A stretch of 64,000 bases of DNA from Saposhnikovia divaricata (taxonomy: Eukaryota > Streptophyta > Magnoliopsida > Apiales > Apiaceae), in the NCBI GenBank assembly GCA_036435485.1, contig CM071594.1, positions 197,930,216-197,994,215 of the forward strand, given 5' to 3'. Of this stretch, positions 32,865 to 44,065 are shown one piece after another (position 1 is the first letter of the stretch; each line of letters begins with the position of its first letter). Made by a program: the position numbers and the translations under genes. Below the pieces are notes generated by a model. That model had not been told where the DNA came from. It saw only the letters and a program-made list of their open reading frames with translations, and made no database searches.

Positions 32865-33165
32865 TGGAGGCTTGGAAGTAACGTCAAGCTATTGACGTTA
32901 AAGAAGCGCTTCTTGGGAGGCAACCCAAGCATTGTTGTATACTGGTATGTTTTTTACTTTCCCTCGTATTTACTTCCATTCAACGAGGACATTGAATATT
33001 TTAAGTTTGGGGGTGGTTTGAGGGATAAGTAGTGTATATATATGTGATTGTTAGTCATTGTGTTCATGTAGGATATTATGCTTTGCATATTAGTAGTAAT
33101 AAATTATGCTTTTATGTTCGTGTTATCTACGTTTGTTTCATATAGGACATTCTGTTTTTATATAT
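32865..33165 (+). other. 3' non-coding remainder of element D
   Basis: Contains the conserved GGCAACCCAAGC block and TTAAGTTTGGGGGTGG tract (about 32998-33016), then AT-rich sequence to the junction. At 33166 similarity to copia pol of E starts abruptly (CATGTCTTTGG). Confidence 0.6.
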
Positions 33166-35134
33166 CATGTCTTTGGATGCAAATGCTTTGTACTGAAAAA
33201 TCATGGTGAGCATCTTGTAAAATTTGATTCAAAGGTAGATGAAGCTATCTTTGTTGGATACTCAGCTGGAAAATCCTACAGAGTCTACAACCTAAGACTA
33301 AACATTGTAATGGAGTCCATACATGTTGTCTTTGATGATAATAAAATATCTGGTCTAGTAGATGAAGGTTTTCATGAGTCTCTGTCATTTGAGAATGAGA
33401 GAAGTGGTGAAGAAAGTAAAGATGATGATGAAGAATGGAGATCAAATGGTGTGAGAAACAGACAAGGATCATCAGTTGAAGCGCAGAATGAACCACCTGT
33501 TGAAGAGCAACTTACACCATCAGTTAGAAATCAAAGAGAAGCCTCTGTTGATGAATCTGCAAGTACTCCATCAATCTTGAGGGCCATACACTCAGGGGGA
33601 GTTTCTCACAATGATCAACACAGAGAAAATGAAGCCACTTCATCAAGGTCAAACTTACCACCACAAAGAAAATGGATCAGGGATCATCCATTTGAGCTTA
33701 TAATTGGAGATCCTAATGCAAAGGTCCAAACCAGAAGAGCAACTCAAGAAGAATGCTTATATAGCAGTTTTCTATCCAAAGAGGAACCAAAGAGAGTTGA
33801 ACATGCTCTTCTGGATCCAGATTGGGTTTTAGCAATGCAAGAAGAGCTAAACCAGTTTGAAAGAAATGAAGTATAGAAACTTATACCCAAACCTAAAGAC
33901 AAATCAGTGATTGGCACTAAGTGGGTATTCAAGAACAAGATGGATGAGAATGGCATAGTCACAAGGAATAAAGCTAGATTAGTGGCTAAAGGCTAATGTC
34001 AAGAGGAAGGAATTGACTTTGAAGAAACCTTTGCACCAGTGGCAACGTTAGAAGAAATAAGGATCTTCCTTGCCTATGCAGCGAATGCCAATTTCAAAGT
34101 CTATTAAATGGATGTCAAGAGTACATTTCTGAATGGAATTCTGGAGGAGGAGGTATATGTTAGTCAACAGCCTGGTTTTGAAGATCCAGACTTTCCAGAA
34201 TATGTGTTCTTTCTACTCAAAGCACTCTATGGCCTGAAGCAAGCAGTTAGAGCCTGGTATGACACACTCTCATAGTTCCTTATAGAGAATCACTTCATTC
34301 GAGGTACTGTTGATAAACAAGTGAATGAGGGAATTTTTAAAAGTCAAACAAAATACATTTATGATCTTTTAAAAAGGTTTGATTTAGCATATTGCTCTTC
34401 TGCAAAAACACCCATGGCCACTGTCACTAAGCTTGAACTGAATACTAAGGAAAAGAAGGTGGACATGACAAGCTATAGGGGCATGGTTGGATCTCTTTTA
34501 TACTTAACAGCTAGTAGACCTGATATTATGTTTGCTACATGTTTATGTGCTAGATTTCAAGCTGATCCCAGGGAATCTCACTTGGTAGCTATTAAGAGGA
34601 TTTTCAGATATCTCAAGGGAACACCAAACCTTGGCATTTTGGTACCCTAGAGATTCTGGTTTTGATCTAATTGGTTACTAAGATGAAGATTATGCAGGTT
34701 GCAAAATGGATAGAAAAAGTACCACAGGAACCTGTTAATTCTTGGGAAACAAGCTGGTCTCATGGTTCAATAAGAAGCAGAAATCAGTATCTACCTCAAC
34801 TGCAGAGGTTGAATACATAGCAGCTGGGAGTTGTTGTTCATAGATTCTATGGATGAGAAATTAACTACTTGACTATGGAGTTAAAGTTAAAAAGATCCCA
34901 ATTTTCTGTGACAACACGAGTGCAATTGCAATATCACAGAATCCAGTGCAGCATTCTTGAACCAAGCACATAGACATCAGATACCATTTCATCAGGGAGC
35001 ATGTGATGGAAGGCACTGTGGAACTGCATTTTGTTCCTAGTGAAAAACATTTGGTAGACATTTTTACTAAAGCTTTGGATGAAGCAACCTTTTCAAGGTT
35101 GGTAAGTGAGCTTGGTATGTTAAATTTCACATGA
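33166..35134 (+). pseudogene. pol: pol of element C from integrase C-terminus to RNase H, RT active site deleted
   Basis: Starts at VFGCKCFVLKN of the integrase end, then the acidic linker, GTKWVFKNK, DVKSTFLNG, LYGLKQA and RNase H (GMVGSLLYL, STAEVEY, KHIDIRYHFIRE). Around 34312 about 165 bases are missing compared with E, including the YVDD catalytic box; the join uses TAAA microhomology. Stops: TAG 33874, TAA 33994, TAA 34105, TAG 34273, and more in RNase H after a shift near 34645. Ends at TGA 35134. Cannot encode active RT. Confidence 0.9.
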
Positions 35135-35801
35135 TCTTTTAAAATGTCTGTTCAATTTGTTGCAGGCAGTGAATTTCATTCTCTGGATTTTGTTTGTGTT
35201 ATTTGATTATCTGCAGGATTATTCTGGAGATATCACTGTAGCATAATTAAATAAATATTTTATTGACATATATCAATTAATGATATTTTTTTAATTTTAT
35301 GTCTATTTAATTGTAGGTTTATTATTGTGGATTAATTCTTAATTTACTGCGTGATTATATTTAAATCCATAATAATTAGAAGTATTAAATATGTGTATAT
35401 GTGTATAGGCTGATAGGTTGGCTGACAGGTTTCGGTGATAAGATGTTAGCCTCCATTGTTGAATTCATGAAATGTGGCTACCTAACATTGTGGCCACCTA
35501 ACATGGTTGACAATTTACCACTTGTTGTAGAGAGTTTGAATTCTTTAAACAAAACCTGTCACTATTTCACCTAACCCACTGAACCTTGAAACCTTATAAA
35601 TGATGAGTTTTTGTTTGTGTTTAACATCATCATTTTTCAGATATACAGAGCATATACACACAATTGCTGAATATTTCGAGCTTTGATCGGAAAGTTCTCT
35701 CAATCTAGCTGGTGGTTTTTATATTGGATTTCTTATTCTTGCTTTATACATCATCCTTTATAAAAACTAACCCTTTTTTTAATTTCCTCAAAGTTTTGAA
35801 A
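35135..35801 (+). promoter_or_regulatory. Spacer before the extra ORF of C with TATA-like box
   Basis: No ORF. TATAAAT at 35595-35601 and a TTTTTCAG acceptor-like site ending at 35640 precede the extra ORF start at 35802. Element E has the same TATA-like word (60546-60552, minus strand) and TTTTTAG at the same spacing. Either an internal promoter or a splice acceptor for a separate mRNA of the third ORF is possible (inference). Confidence 0.4.
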
Positions 35802-36626
35802 ATGGCATTGCAGGGAAGTTTTTTAATTGCTAAAGCTAATCCTACTTCCATTCAGCAAATCGAAACCATCTATGATGAGCAATTTCGGGCTTGGGCACAA
35901 TTTCTGAATGAACATTCAATAATTCGCTATGCTTTAGTTACACCAGTGCAGCTTAACCATGATGCATTACGTGAACTATATTGCAGTGCGGTTAACACTT
36001 CTGGATAGGACGGGTGCATTCACATATTGACTGTTTGGTAGGTCGATTAGGGTCACCAAACGAGATGTTAATCGAATTCTTCATTTTCCTATGGAAAATC
36101 TCGTTTCTGATCCTACACCTGAACAGATTGAAATGTTCTTTCGTTTTATAAGGTACCAAGATGACAATTTCAATACTGGTAATATCTCTAGAACATTTCT
36201 AACCCAGTACTGGAATTTCTTCTTTCACATTCTTGGCCATGTTTTTTCCTCAGATAGAACGAATCTTGATCGGATACCTGAATTTATTCAAAAAATAGGG
36301 TATGCGATCGCCAATAATTTGAGGATTAATTTTGGAAAAATAGTGCTTGGTCAAATCATTTTAAAGATGAAACACTTGGGAACAAGAGATTTTCAGACTC
36401 AAAACGTCAAATGTCTATATCCAAGGTTTCTACAGCTAACATTAAATGATTTTTTGAATGATGAAGACAGGGTACACTCGGAAAATGGTCGAAAGGTGGA
36501 ATGTTCTTACATGAAGACGAATGTAATTTATTACAAAAGCAAAAAGAACTATATGGATGTGCCTATAGTCCTAACTGAATATCTAAAGACTGTCCTACTT
36601 CCGTTGTTACCAAGACCAGTGAGAAC
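35802..36626 (+). pseudogene. Extra ORF of element C, N-terminal part, interrupted by gypsy G
   Basis: ATG 35802 (MALQGSFL). Motifs: ALVTPVQL...LY (about 35935), WNFFF (about 36211), IGY 32 residues after the LTQYW start (about 36298), YPRFLQ (about 36418). Damage: TAG 36006, a shift near 36030, then continuous reading to the G insertion point in PRPVR. Continues after G at 47693. Homologue of 58238-60342 in E, remote homologue of the A and B third ORFs. Confidence 0.75.
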
Positions 36627-37878
36627 TGATAAAGTGTATATTTATATATATTTTGGTTTTATTCTCATATTTATAGGATTTTGTAATTAATTGGGTATTT
36701 ATTAATTATAGTTTAATGTTTTATTGCAGATAATAAATAATTCCTAAAGTTGGAAGAAAAGGAGCTTAATTGGACTTTATTAATGTGGAAATTCGGATTT
36801 AACGGTGGGCCTGCGCAGCAATTCTTATTTGGGTCATATCTTGAGTTCCGGGAATCAGAATGGGGCGAAATTACAGCCCACGCGAAGGTATTGAGATTCT
36901 CTACAGGCCTGGAGCAACCCAGAATGCATATTCCTACTGTAGCAGTCCAGAATCAGAACGGTACAGCTGGTTATGAATTTTTACAAAAGCCCAAACTTAT
37001 TTTAGGAAAGAAAAAAAAAGCATTATTATTAGATGAGGGTTGGAAACAAAAGGGGGATCAGTTTTTGATATAGAAAGCATTTTATTATTAACGAGGGAGA
37101 GAAAAACACTTTGGAGGGAGGATTTGAGAGCAAGGATTGAAGGAATTCACTCCAAGCTTTACGAGATTCTTCAAGTTGTATCTTCTTTACTCTTTTCTCT
37201 TGTAACAATGATTTTGCCCATCAATATATGTTGTTTTCTTTATTTGTCATGGGTAACTAATTCCCAAATCTGGGAATTAGGTAGTATTCAGTGGTTAATA
37301 TGTTTGTGTGATTTTATTATGTGATATCTCATTCTTGCTAATTTGTTGTTGAGCACTTAACCCAATTTATGGAGTCATGAACCCTAGATTGTATTTTAGG
37401 GATTGTAACGATTCGGGAGATGAATTATAATTCTAGTAAATGATGCGACAAACATAATTCAATTATTCAATTGGGAGATTAATATGCGAATTATGAGACA
37501 TGTATTCCTTGGGCTTAATAACTTATAATTATGTGTTGTGTGATCATGGGAGTGACATCAATACGTATTTGTGGGTATTATGTAGTATCTTGGGAGAGAG
37601 CAATATAATCATTAGAGGAATGTTTTTAGCAAAGTATGAGGTTGAATATCACAATTTCATGCACATTCATTAATACCACTGAAGAACCCTGATTCTTGGA
37701 TTGCCTTTAATTATTATTTTTAATTCACCATTTTTATTTGCTTATTTGATATTTTAGTTAATAAACAAATTCCCCAAATTCTTCTTTACACTTCTGAACA
37801 TTAAGATATTTGAAATTGAACTTGTGTTTAATTAAGTCCTTCCCTGCGAACGATAACCCCCCAAATATTACGATAACA
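36627..37878 (+). repeat. 5' LTR of element G (1,252 bp)
   Basis: TGATAAAGTGTATATT...ATTACGATAACA. Aligns with 46430-47687 with roughly 35-40 differences by eye (about 97%). Followed by a ten-base stub of the primer site (AATTGGCGCC) and then inverted sequence. Confidence 0.9.
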
Positions 37879-37913
37879 AATTGGCGCCCCTGATTGTTAT
37901 CGTAATATTTGGG
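37860..37913. repeat. Perfect 20-bp inverted repeat at the left inversion joint of G
   Basis: The LTR terminus CCCAAATATTACGATAACAA (37860-37879) is repeated in reverse at 37894-37913, with a 14-base loop holding GGCGCC. The right arm belongs to the inverted block, so the LTR end is present head to head. Confidence 0.9.
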
Positions 37914-38293
37914 AATCTGAAAATATCCCGAGAATCCATCTAGAAAATTATAGTACTTATTACCCGCTAATCTTTCAAGCATTTGATCAATAAATGGGAG
38001 GGGAAAGTGATCCTTGCGAGTAGCATTATTTAATTTCCTATAGTCTATACAAACTTGCCAACCTGTTACAGTCCTAGTGGGAATTAATTCATTCTTTTCA
38101 TTATAAACAACAGTTATCCCACCCTTCTTAGGCACAACATGAATTGGACTAACCCATTGACTATGTGGCACAGAATAAATAATTCCAGCATCTAACAACT
38201 TAGTGATTTCCTTTTTAACCACTTCTTGCAAATTAGGATTTAATCTCCTTCGACCCTCAATCACAGGTTTATGATTATCTTCTAATGAAATCC
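37894..38293 (-). repeat. 400-bp direct repeat, copy 1 (part of RT plus LTR end)
   Basis: Identical in length to 41031-41430 with about four base differences. Contains the RT stretch from GISLEDN to GYFQIP and 17-20 bases of LTR terminus. Copy 1 belongs to the long inverted block. Confidence 0.9.
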
Positions 38294-39488
38294 TATGCAT
38301 GCAAAGAGCGGGGCTAATTCCATTGATATCTTTAATTGTCCAACCAATTGATGATTTAAATTGCTTAAGCACATGTAATAATTTATCTAGTTCATCATCA
38401 TGAAGCAAAGCGGACACTGTTACAGGGTATGTATCATTAGGACCAAGAAAAGCATACCTTAGATTAGCAGGAAGAGGTTTCAGTTCTACCTGAGGTGCCT
38501 TTGAAATTGAAAATGCCATCTCAATTCTCGGCGTACCTATGTCTTCCATATCAAGCGAGTCTTCAACTGCTGTATCATCTAAAGCTCGTTCTGTCTCCAC
38601 TAAGTGTTCATTTTCAAGATTTACCATCTCATCCACTACGTCAACCGTGAAACATGTTGAATCAAATGAAGGCATCCTCATAGCTTTGTTCAAATCAAAA
38701 TCAGCCTTTTCATCACCAACGTTTAATGTCAATTTACCAGCTTTGACATCTATTGTGGTTCCAGCTGTAGCCAAAAATGGCCTCCCAAAGATGATGGGAA
38801 TTTCCACATCTTCATCCATCTCCAACACCACGAAATCACACGGAATAAAGAATTTATCCACTTTGACAATGACATCCTCTATAACTCCTAGAGGATACTT
38901 CATAGTACGATTAGCCAACTGAAGTGAGATTCTTATCTTCTTGAGCTCTCCAAGACCAAGTCTTCTACAAATCGAATGTGGCATCAAACTCACACTGGCC
39001 CCTAAATCACACAAGGCCTTAACATTCTCCATTTTTCCAATAGTACATGGCAAAGAGAAGCTTCCAAGATCTTTCAACTTCTGTGGAATTGACTTTTGTA
39101 TGACTGTACTGCATTCAGCATTGAGAGTAATAGTCTCCACATCTTCCAGTTTCCGTTTTTTAGACAACATCTCCTTCAGAAACTTGGCATAGAGTGGCAT
39201 TTGCGCCAAAGCATCGGAAAAAAGGATATTTATATGCAATTGTCGAAAGATTTTGAAGAACTTCTCATACTGTTTCTCCAATTGCCTATTATGAAGCCTT
39301 TGTGGAAAAGGAATTTGAGGTTCATAAGGCTTCAATGGTACCTTTGGTGTGACTTCCTTTTCTGTCTTCTCTTCATCAACCTTCTCTGAATTTTCTGCTT
39401 CAGCTTCTACTAACTCCTCTACTTTTTCAAGGCCCTTGGCTTTAGGCTTGATCGCCTCAATTTCTGGCAACTCTCTTCCGCTCCTCAA
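37911..39488 (-). pseudogene. pol: Protease and N-terminal half of RT of element G, inverted
   Basis: Minus strand. AITLRSGREL (gag/protease border, about 39495-39466), protease with DLGASVSLMP (about 39010-38970) and IIFGRPFLAT, then RT: SLEDNHKPV, SQWVSPIHVVPKKGG, CIDYRKLN, and GFSGYFQIP where it breaks. The rest of RT is on the plus strand from 41432. A single open frame here, the least damaged piece of G apart from integrase, but it cannot be joined to the catalytic half as arranged. Confidence 0.88.
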
Positions 39489-40900
39489 AGTGATGGCCTT
39501 GCATTGTTCTTTACCATTAGGGTCAGATTGACTCGGAAGTTATCCTTGCTCACGAACACCAACCTTATCAGCAATTTGGCCAATCTGCGTTTCCAACATC
39601 TTTTGAGAAGAAGCCATCTCGTCCATCCTAGACTCCATCTTTCCAAATTTTGTTTCAATATTGGCAAACGCCCCTGTAGTCCCTTGTATCATTTTACTGA
39701 GTGCCACCTCTCAATCAGCGGGTTCTTTCTTTTCCTTTGGTGGTGGTTGAAATTGCTGTTGTGCTTGATACTGTGGACGTGACTGAAAACCAGGAGCCTG
39801 ATTCTGCTTAGGAAATGCATAGGAAGGATTAGCCGCATGATTACCACTATAAGACAGATTATTATTAGGCCTCTGATTAGGATTGTAGTAAGAGTTATTC
39901 TACACAGGCCACGACTGTCTTCCCTGAATAAAAGCTGCTTCCTCTGGGAATTGTGGTGGATAAGAATTCTGATTAGCCCCATAATCGCTGTACCCTTCCA
40001 TCGGAGAAGAAATAGCACTAACATTCATCTTTTGTCCTCGTACTTCTTTAGTCAGAGTATCCAATTTCAGAGTCAACAAATTAATCATTTCAGCGTCTTG
40101 TGCAGATTTAGCGGAGCTCGTCCCACTAGGTGCCCAAGAATAATTGTTGTTTGCCAACTGCTCAAGAAGTGCTTTTGCCTTTGGTCCTGGTGTTTTCTTA
40201 AAATCTCCACCAGCTGCCACATCCAAACTCAAACGAACATCTGCATTTAATGATCCATAGAAAGTACTCAGGATCATCTACTCCTCACAACCGTGATGCG
40301 GGCACTTTCTTAACAACGCCTTATATCTCTCCCAAGCCCGATACAGGCCCTCACCTGGTTGTGTTTTGAAACTCAGAATCAGAGTCCTCATCTGTTGAGT
40401 CTTGTCCGAAGGATAATATTTGGACAAAAACTCGGTAGAAAGACTTTCCCAAGTAGCAACCGCAGTGTCAGGGAGCTGTTGAAATCATTCCATGGCTCTT
40501 CCTTTTATAGAATAGGGAAACATGTGGAGACGAATATGATCAATAGAAACTCCATTGATCTTGAAAGAACCACACATTTGCACAAAACGCTCTAGATGAC
40601 GGTGTGGGTCTTCTCGCTCTATTTCCCCTTCAAAAGCCTGGTTACTAACCATCTGAATTAAGCTTGGGTTAATGTTGAATTGAGCTGCACTAATCTCTGG
40701 AGTCTTGTACATGCAATTAGCTGGATTAGGCGTCTCATGATCCCAAATCGAAGTCTCATCAACATTAACAACTTCAACATTCTCAGCATCCCCATCTTAG
40801 ATGTCTCTTTCCTTTGTTTTGCCTCTCGCAGTAAAATTCGAAAAGTGCGCTCGATTTCTTGATCAAATTCTAGATTTCCAGCACTTGTAGAACGCCTCAT
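39489..40900 (-). pseudogene. gag: gag of element G, inverted, several stops
   Basis: Minus strand from ATG 40900 (MRRSTSAGNLEFDQ). Recognisable Athila-type gag: FEGEIEREDPHRHLERF (about 40640), then AWERYKALLRKCPHHG (about 40300), a Gln/Pro/Asn-rich tail, and the GQIADKVGVREQG region. Interrupted by stops near 40798, 40486, 40278, 39900, 39714 and 39540. No CCHC knuckle seen, as is common in this clade. Confidence 0.8.
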
Positions 40901-41050
40901 GCAAGAGTAGTAGCACCTGAAAAGAGAAAACCAATCAGATAGGTCTTGGAAACAATTTTGTAAAATCTAAACAATAAGAAATAATTAAACTGAACTTAAA
41001 ATTGCTGCCTTCCCTAGCAGCGGCGCCAATTTGTTATCGTAATATTTGGG
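40901..41050 (-). other. Inverted leader and primer site of element G, with LTR-end remnant
   Basis: On the minus strand: LTR end (41050-41032, CCCAAATATTACGATAACA), primer site TTGGCGCCGCTGCTAGGG (about 41028-41011), then the leader to gag ATG at 40900. This is the true 5' leader of G, now inverted and joined upstream to an RT fragment instead of a whole LTR. Confidence 0.85.
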
Positions 41051-41430
41051 AATCTGAAAATATCCCGAGAATCCATCTAGAAAATTATAATACTTATTAC
41101 CCGATAATCTTTCAAGCATTTGATCAATAAATGGGAGGGGAAAGTGATCCTTGCGAGTAGCATTATTTAATTTCCTATAGTCTATACAAACTCGCCAACC
41201 TGTTACAGTCCTAGTGGGAATTAATTCATTCTTTTCATTATAAACAACAGTTATCCCACCCTTCTTAGGCACAACATGAATTGGACTAACCCATTGACTA
41301 TGTGGCACAGAATAAATAATTCCAGCATCTAACAACTTAGTGATTTCCTTTTTAACCACTTCTTGCAAATTAGGATTTAATCTCCTTTGACCCTCAATCA
41401 CAGGTTTATGATTATCTTCTAATGAAATCC
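41031..41430 (-). repeat. 400-bp direct repeat, copy 2 (RT fragment)
   Basis: Second copy of 37894-38293, same orientation. Its RT fragment (SLEDNHKPV to GYFQIP) is joined to the plus-strand half of RT at CCC (41429-41431), a short microhomology. Confidence 0.9.
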
Positions 41431-41431
41431 C

Positions 41432-42554
41432 ATTGCAGCCGAGGATCAAGAAAAGACAACCTTTACTTGTCCGTATGGTACCTTTGCATATCGGAGACTA
41501 CCCTTTGGCCTGTGCAATGGCCCTTCAACTTTTCAAAGACTTATGACTGCTATTTTCTCTGATTTTATAGGAAGAACCATGGAAGTCTTCATGGATGACT
41601 TTACTGTATATGGTTCTTCCTTTGATACTTGTCTAACCAGTTTGTCAAAAGTGTTACAGAGATGTGCAGAAACAAATCTTGTTCTTAATTGGGAGAAGTG
41701 CCACTTTATGGTGAAGGATGGCATTGTTCTTGGGCACAAAATTTCTGAAAAAGGCATTGAGGTCGACAGGGCAAAAATTGAAGTGATTGAGAAATTGCCA
41801 CCACCGTCATTTGTGAAGGGAATTAGAAGCTTTCTTGGACATGCTGGTTTTTATCGACGGTTCATTAAGGATTTTTCGAAAATATCTCGACCCCTCTGCA
41901 ATCTTCTTGAAAAGGATAGTGTCTTTGAGTTTGACGAGAGTTGTCTGGATGCTTTTAATAGACTTAAGAAGGAATTGACATCGGCACCTATAAGGTCATC
42001 TCCTGATTGGAGCTTGCCTCTTGAAATTATGTGTGATGCTAGTGACTATGCCGTGGGTGCAGTTTTGGGATAGAAGAAGGAGAAGCGCATGCACGTGATT
42101 TACTATGCAAGCAAGACACTTGATGATGCACAGACAAATTATGCAACAACAGAGAAAGAACTACTTCTGTGGTTTTTGCTTTTAATAAATTCAGATCTTA
42201 TCTTGTGGGATCTAGGGCGATTGTCTATACGGATCATGTTGTGATTCGTTACTTAATGTCAAAGAAGGATGCAACGCCTCGTCTAATCCGGTGGATTCTC
42301 TTACTCCAGGAATTTGATCTTGAAATTCGAGACAAGAAGGGTTCTGAAAACATGGTAGCTGACCATTTGTCAAGATTAGACCAGGGAGATAGAATGGTAG
42401 GAAGTGATATACCTATCAATGATAAATTTCCGGAAGAACAACTACTAGCTGTCTCTTTGTCTACACCATGGTATGCGGTCTTCGTAAATTATATCGTGGG
42501 AGGTATTGTGCCAAGTGAACTTACTTATCAACAAAGGAAGAAATTCTATTTGAC
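41432..42554 (+). pseudogene. pol: C-terminal half of RT and RNase H of element G
   Basis: Plus strand. Starts IAAEDQEKTTFTCPYGTFAY, the direct continuation of the RT broken at GYFQIP. RT catalytic FMDDFTVYGSS at about 41591; LVLNWEKCHFMV and LGHKISEKGIEVD typical of Athila. RNase H: CDASDYAVGAVLG (about 42040), TDHVVIRYLMSKKDATPRLIRW (split by the frameshift from the start). Breaks: TAG 42071, a shift near 42165, another near 42550. Confidence 0.88.
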
Positions 42555-43754
42555 GTGAAGCACTACTTCTGGGAAGAACCGCTACTTTACAAGGAATGTG
42601 CTGATGGAATAATGCGGAGATGTACACCTCATGAGGAGATTCCTGATATCCTCAGACATTGTCATTCTCTAGAGTGTGGAGGTCATAACAGTAGCATGAA
42701 GACAGTTGCAAAAATTTGGCAGTCGGGTTTCTATTGGCCGACTATGTATCACGATGCAAGAAACTTTGTTGCAACATGTGATCGGTGTCAAAGAGTTGGA
42801 AATATTTCAAGAAGAAATGAAATGCCTTTGAAATCTATCCTTGAAGTTGAGATTTTCGATGTGTGGGGGATGGACTTCATGGGTCCATTTCCATCTTCTT
42901 ATGGGAACAAGTATATTTTGGCGGGAGTGGATTATGTGTCAAAATGGGTTGAAGCAATTGCATCTCCTACAAATGATGCTAGAGTAGTGAAAAAGTTCCT
43001 ACAAAAGTATGTCTTCACCAGGTTTGGAGTCCCAAGGGCTATTATCAATGATGGGGGCTCACACTTTTTCAATAAACAGGTGGAGGATCTTTTGAAGAAG
43101 TATGGCGTGACACAGAAAGTGGCGACTCCGTATCATCCACTAACGAGTGGCCAGGTTGAAATCTCAAATCGCGAGCTTAAGTCAATTTTGGAGAAAACAG
43201 TGGCGACTTCAAGAAAAGATTGGTCAACAAAGCTTGATGATGCTCTTTGGGCGTACTGGACAGCATTTAAAACGCCTATTGGAATGTCTCCATATAGGTT
43301 GGTATTCGGGAAAGCTTGTCATTTTCCCGCTGAGCTTGAGTACAAGGCATTTTGGGCAACAAGAAATTTGAATCTAGAATTGAAATCTGCGGGAGTGAAG
43401 CGGTTGCTACAACTTGATGAGCTTGAGGAATTTAGGCTCCAAGCTTATGATAGTTCTAGAGTTTACAAGGAAAAGACAAGACGATGGCACGACAAGCACA
43501 TCCAAAAGAAAGAATTCAAAGTGGGGCAAAATGTTCTATTATTCAATTCAAGGCTAAAACTTTTCCCAGGAAAGCTGAAATCAAGATGGTCAGGACCGTT
43601 TGAGATTGTGAAGGTATATCCTCATGGTGCTGTTGAGATTACTAGAGAGGGATCAGATGTGTTTAAGTTGAACGGGCAGCGATTGAAGCCATACCTTATT
43701 GGAGATGATATGGAGAGAAGAGATTGTGTTCTTCTCGCTGATCCTAACACTTAA
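42555..43754 (+). CDS. Integrase of element G, about 399 codons, open
   Basis: Uninterrupted to TAA 43754. HHCC zinc domain (HCHSLECGGH ... CDRC, about 42655-42785), DDE core with GMDFMGPF (about 42870), INDGGSHF (about 43045) and GQVEISNRE (about 43150), then a C-terminal domain with VGQNVLLFNSRLKLFPGKL. The catalytic D, D, E are present. In the ancestor it was the end of a polyprotein, so 42555 is not a true start codon. With RT and gag inverted it would not be made in the normal way. Confidence 0.85.
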   Translation: MKHYFWEEPLLYKECADGIMRRCTPHEEIPDILRHCHSLECGGHNSSMKTVAKIWQSGFYWPTMYHDARNFVATCDRCQRVGNISRRNEMPLKSILEVEIFDVWGMDFMGPFPSSYGNKYILAGVDYVSKWVEAIASPTNDARVVKKFLQKYVFTRFGVPRAIINDGGSHFFNKQVEDLLKKYGVTQKVATPYHPLTSGQVEISNRELKSILEKTVATSRKDWSTKLDDALWAYWTAFKTPIGMSPYRLVFGKACHFPAELEYKAFWATRNLNLELKSAGVKRLLQLDELEEFRLQAYDSSRVYKEKTRRWHDKHIQKKEFKVGQNVLLFNSRLKLFPGKLKSRWSGPFEIVKVYPHGAVEITREGSDVFKLNGQRLKPYLIGDDMERRDCVLLADPNT

Positions 43755-43827
43755 TCAATGATGGCGTCGAGCTAATGACGTTAAACAAGCGCTTCTGGAG
43801 AGGCAACCCAAGCTTATTGTAAGTTTT

Positions 43828-43828
<1 letters not shown>

Positions 43829-43896
<68 letters not shown>
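43829..43896. repeat. (ATT)n microsatellite, about 22 units
   Basis: Uninterrupted TTA/ATT repeats of 68 bases just after the G integrase. Confidence 0.95.
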
Positions 43897-44065
43897 GAGG
43901 TAGATAATTTTTATTTCATTTTTTTAAAATTTATTTATTTATTTATTTATTTTTATTTTTTTTTACTCCCACAAGGTGCCTTGATGAATTTTTTGAAGTG
44001 TTTCAGGATATAATTATTTTGAATTTTGCAAAATTTCGGAAAAGGAAAAATAAAAAAAATAAGTA

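Larger units (their letters stand above)
30160..33165 (+). mobile_element. Truncated gypsy (Athila-related) element D inside C
   Basis: Has a 5' LTR, a GGCGCC primer site and a single gag-like ORF, then the GAGGACATTGAATATTTTAAGTTTGGGGG motif block typical after Athila ORFs, and ends without a 3' LTR at the junction with C's pol. After-ORF sequence (GACGTTAAAGAAGCGCTTC...GGCAACCCAAGC, 32893-32930) closely matches that of G (43775-43813), so D and G are related. The lost 3' end and the missing copia segment can be explained by one deletion spanning both. Confidence 0.75.

Noticed and set aside
38539..39389. Plus-strand ORFs opposite protease and gag of G
   Set aside because: They are antisense shadows of the clear minus-strand protease/RT frame.
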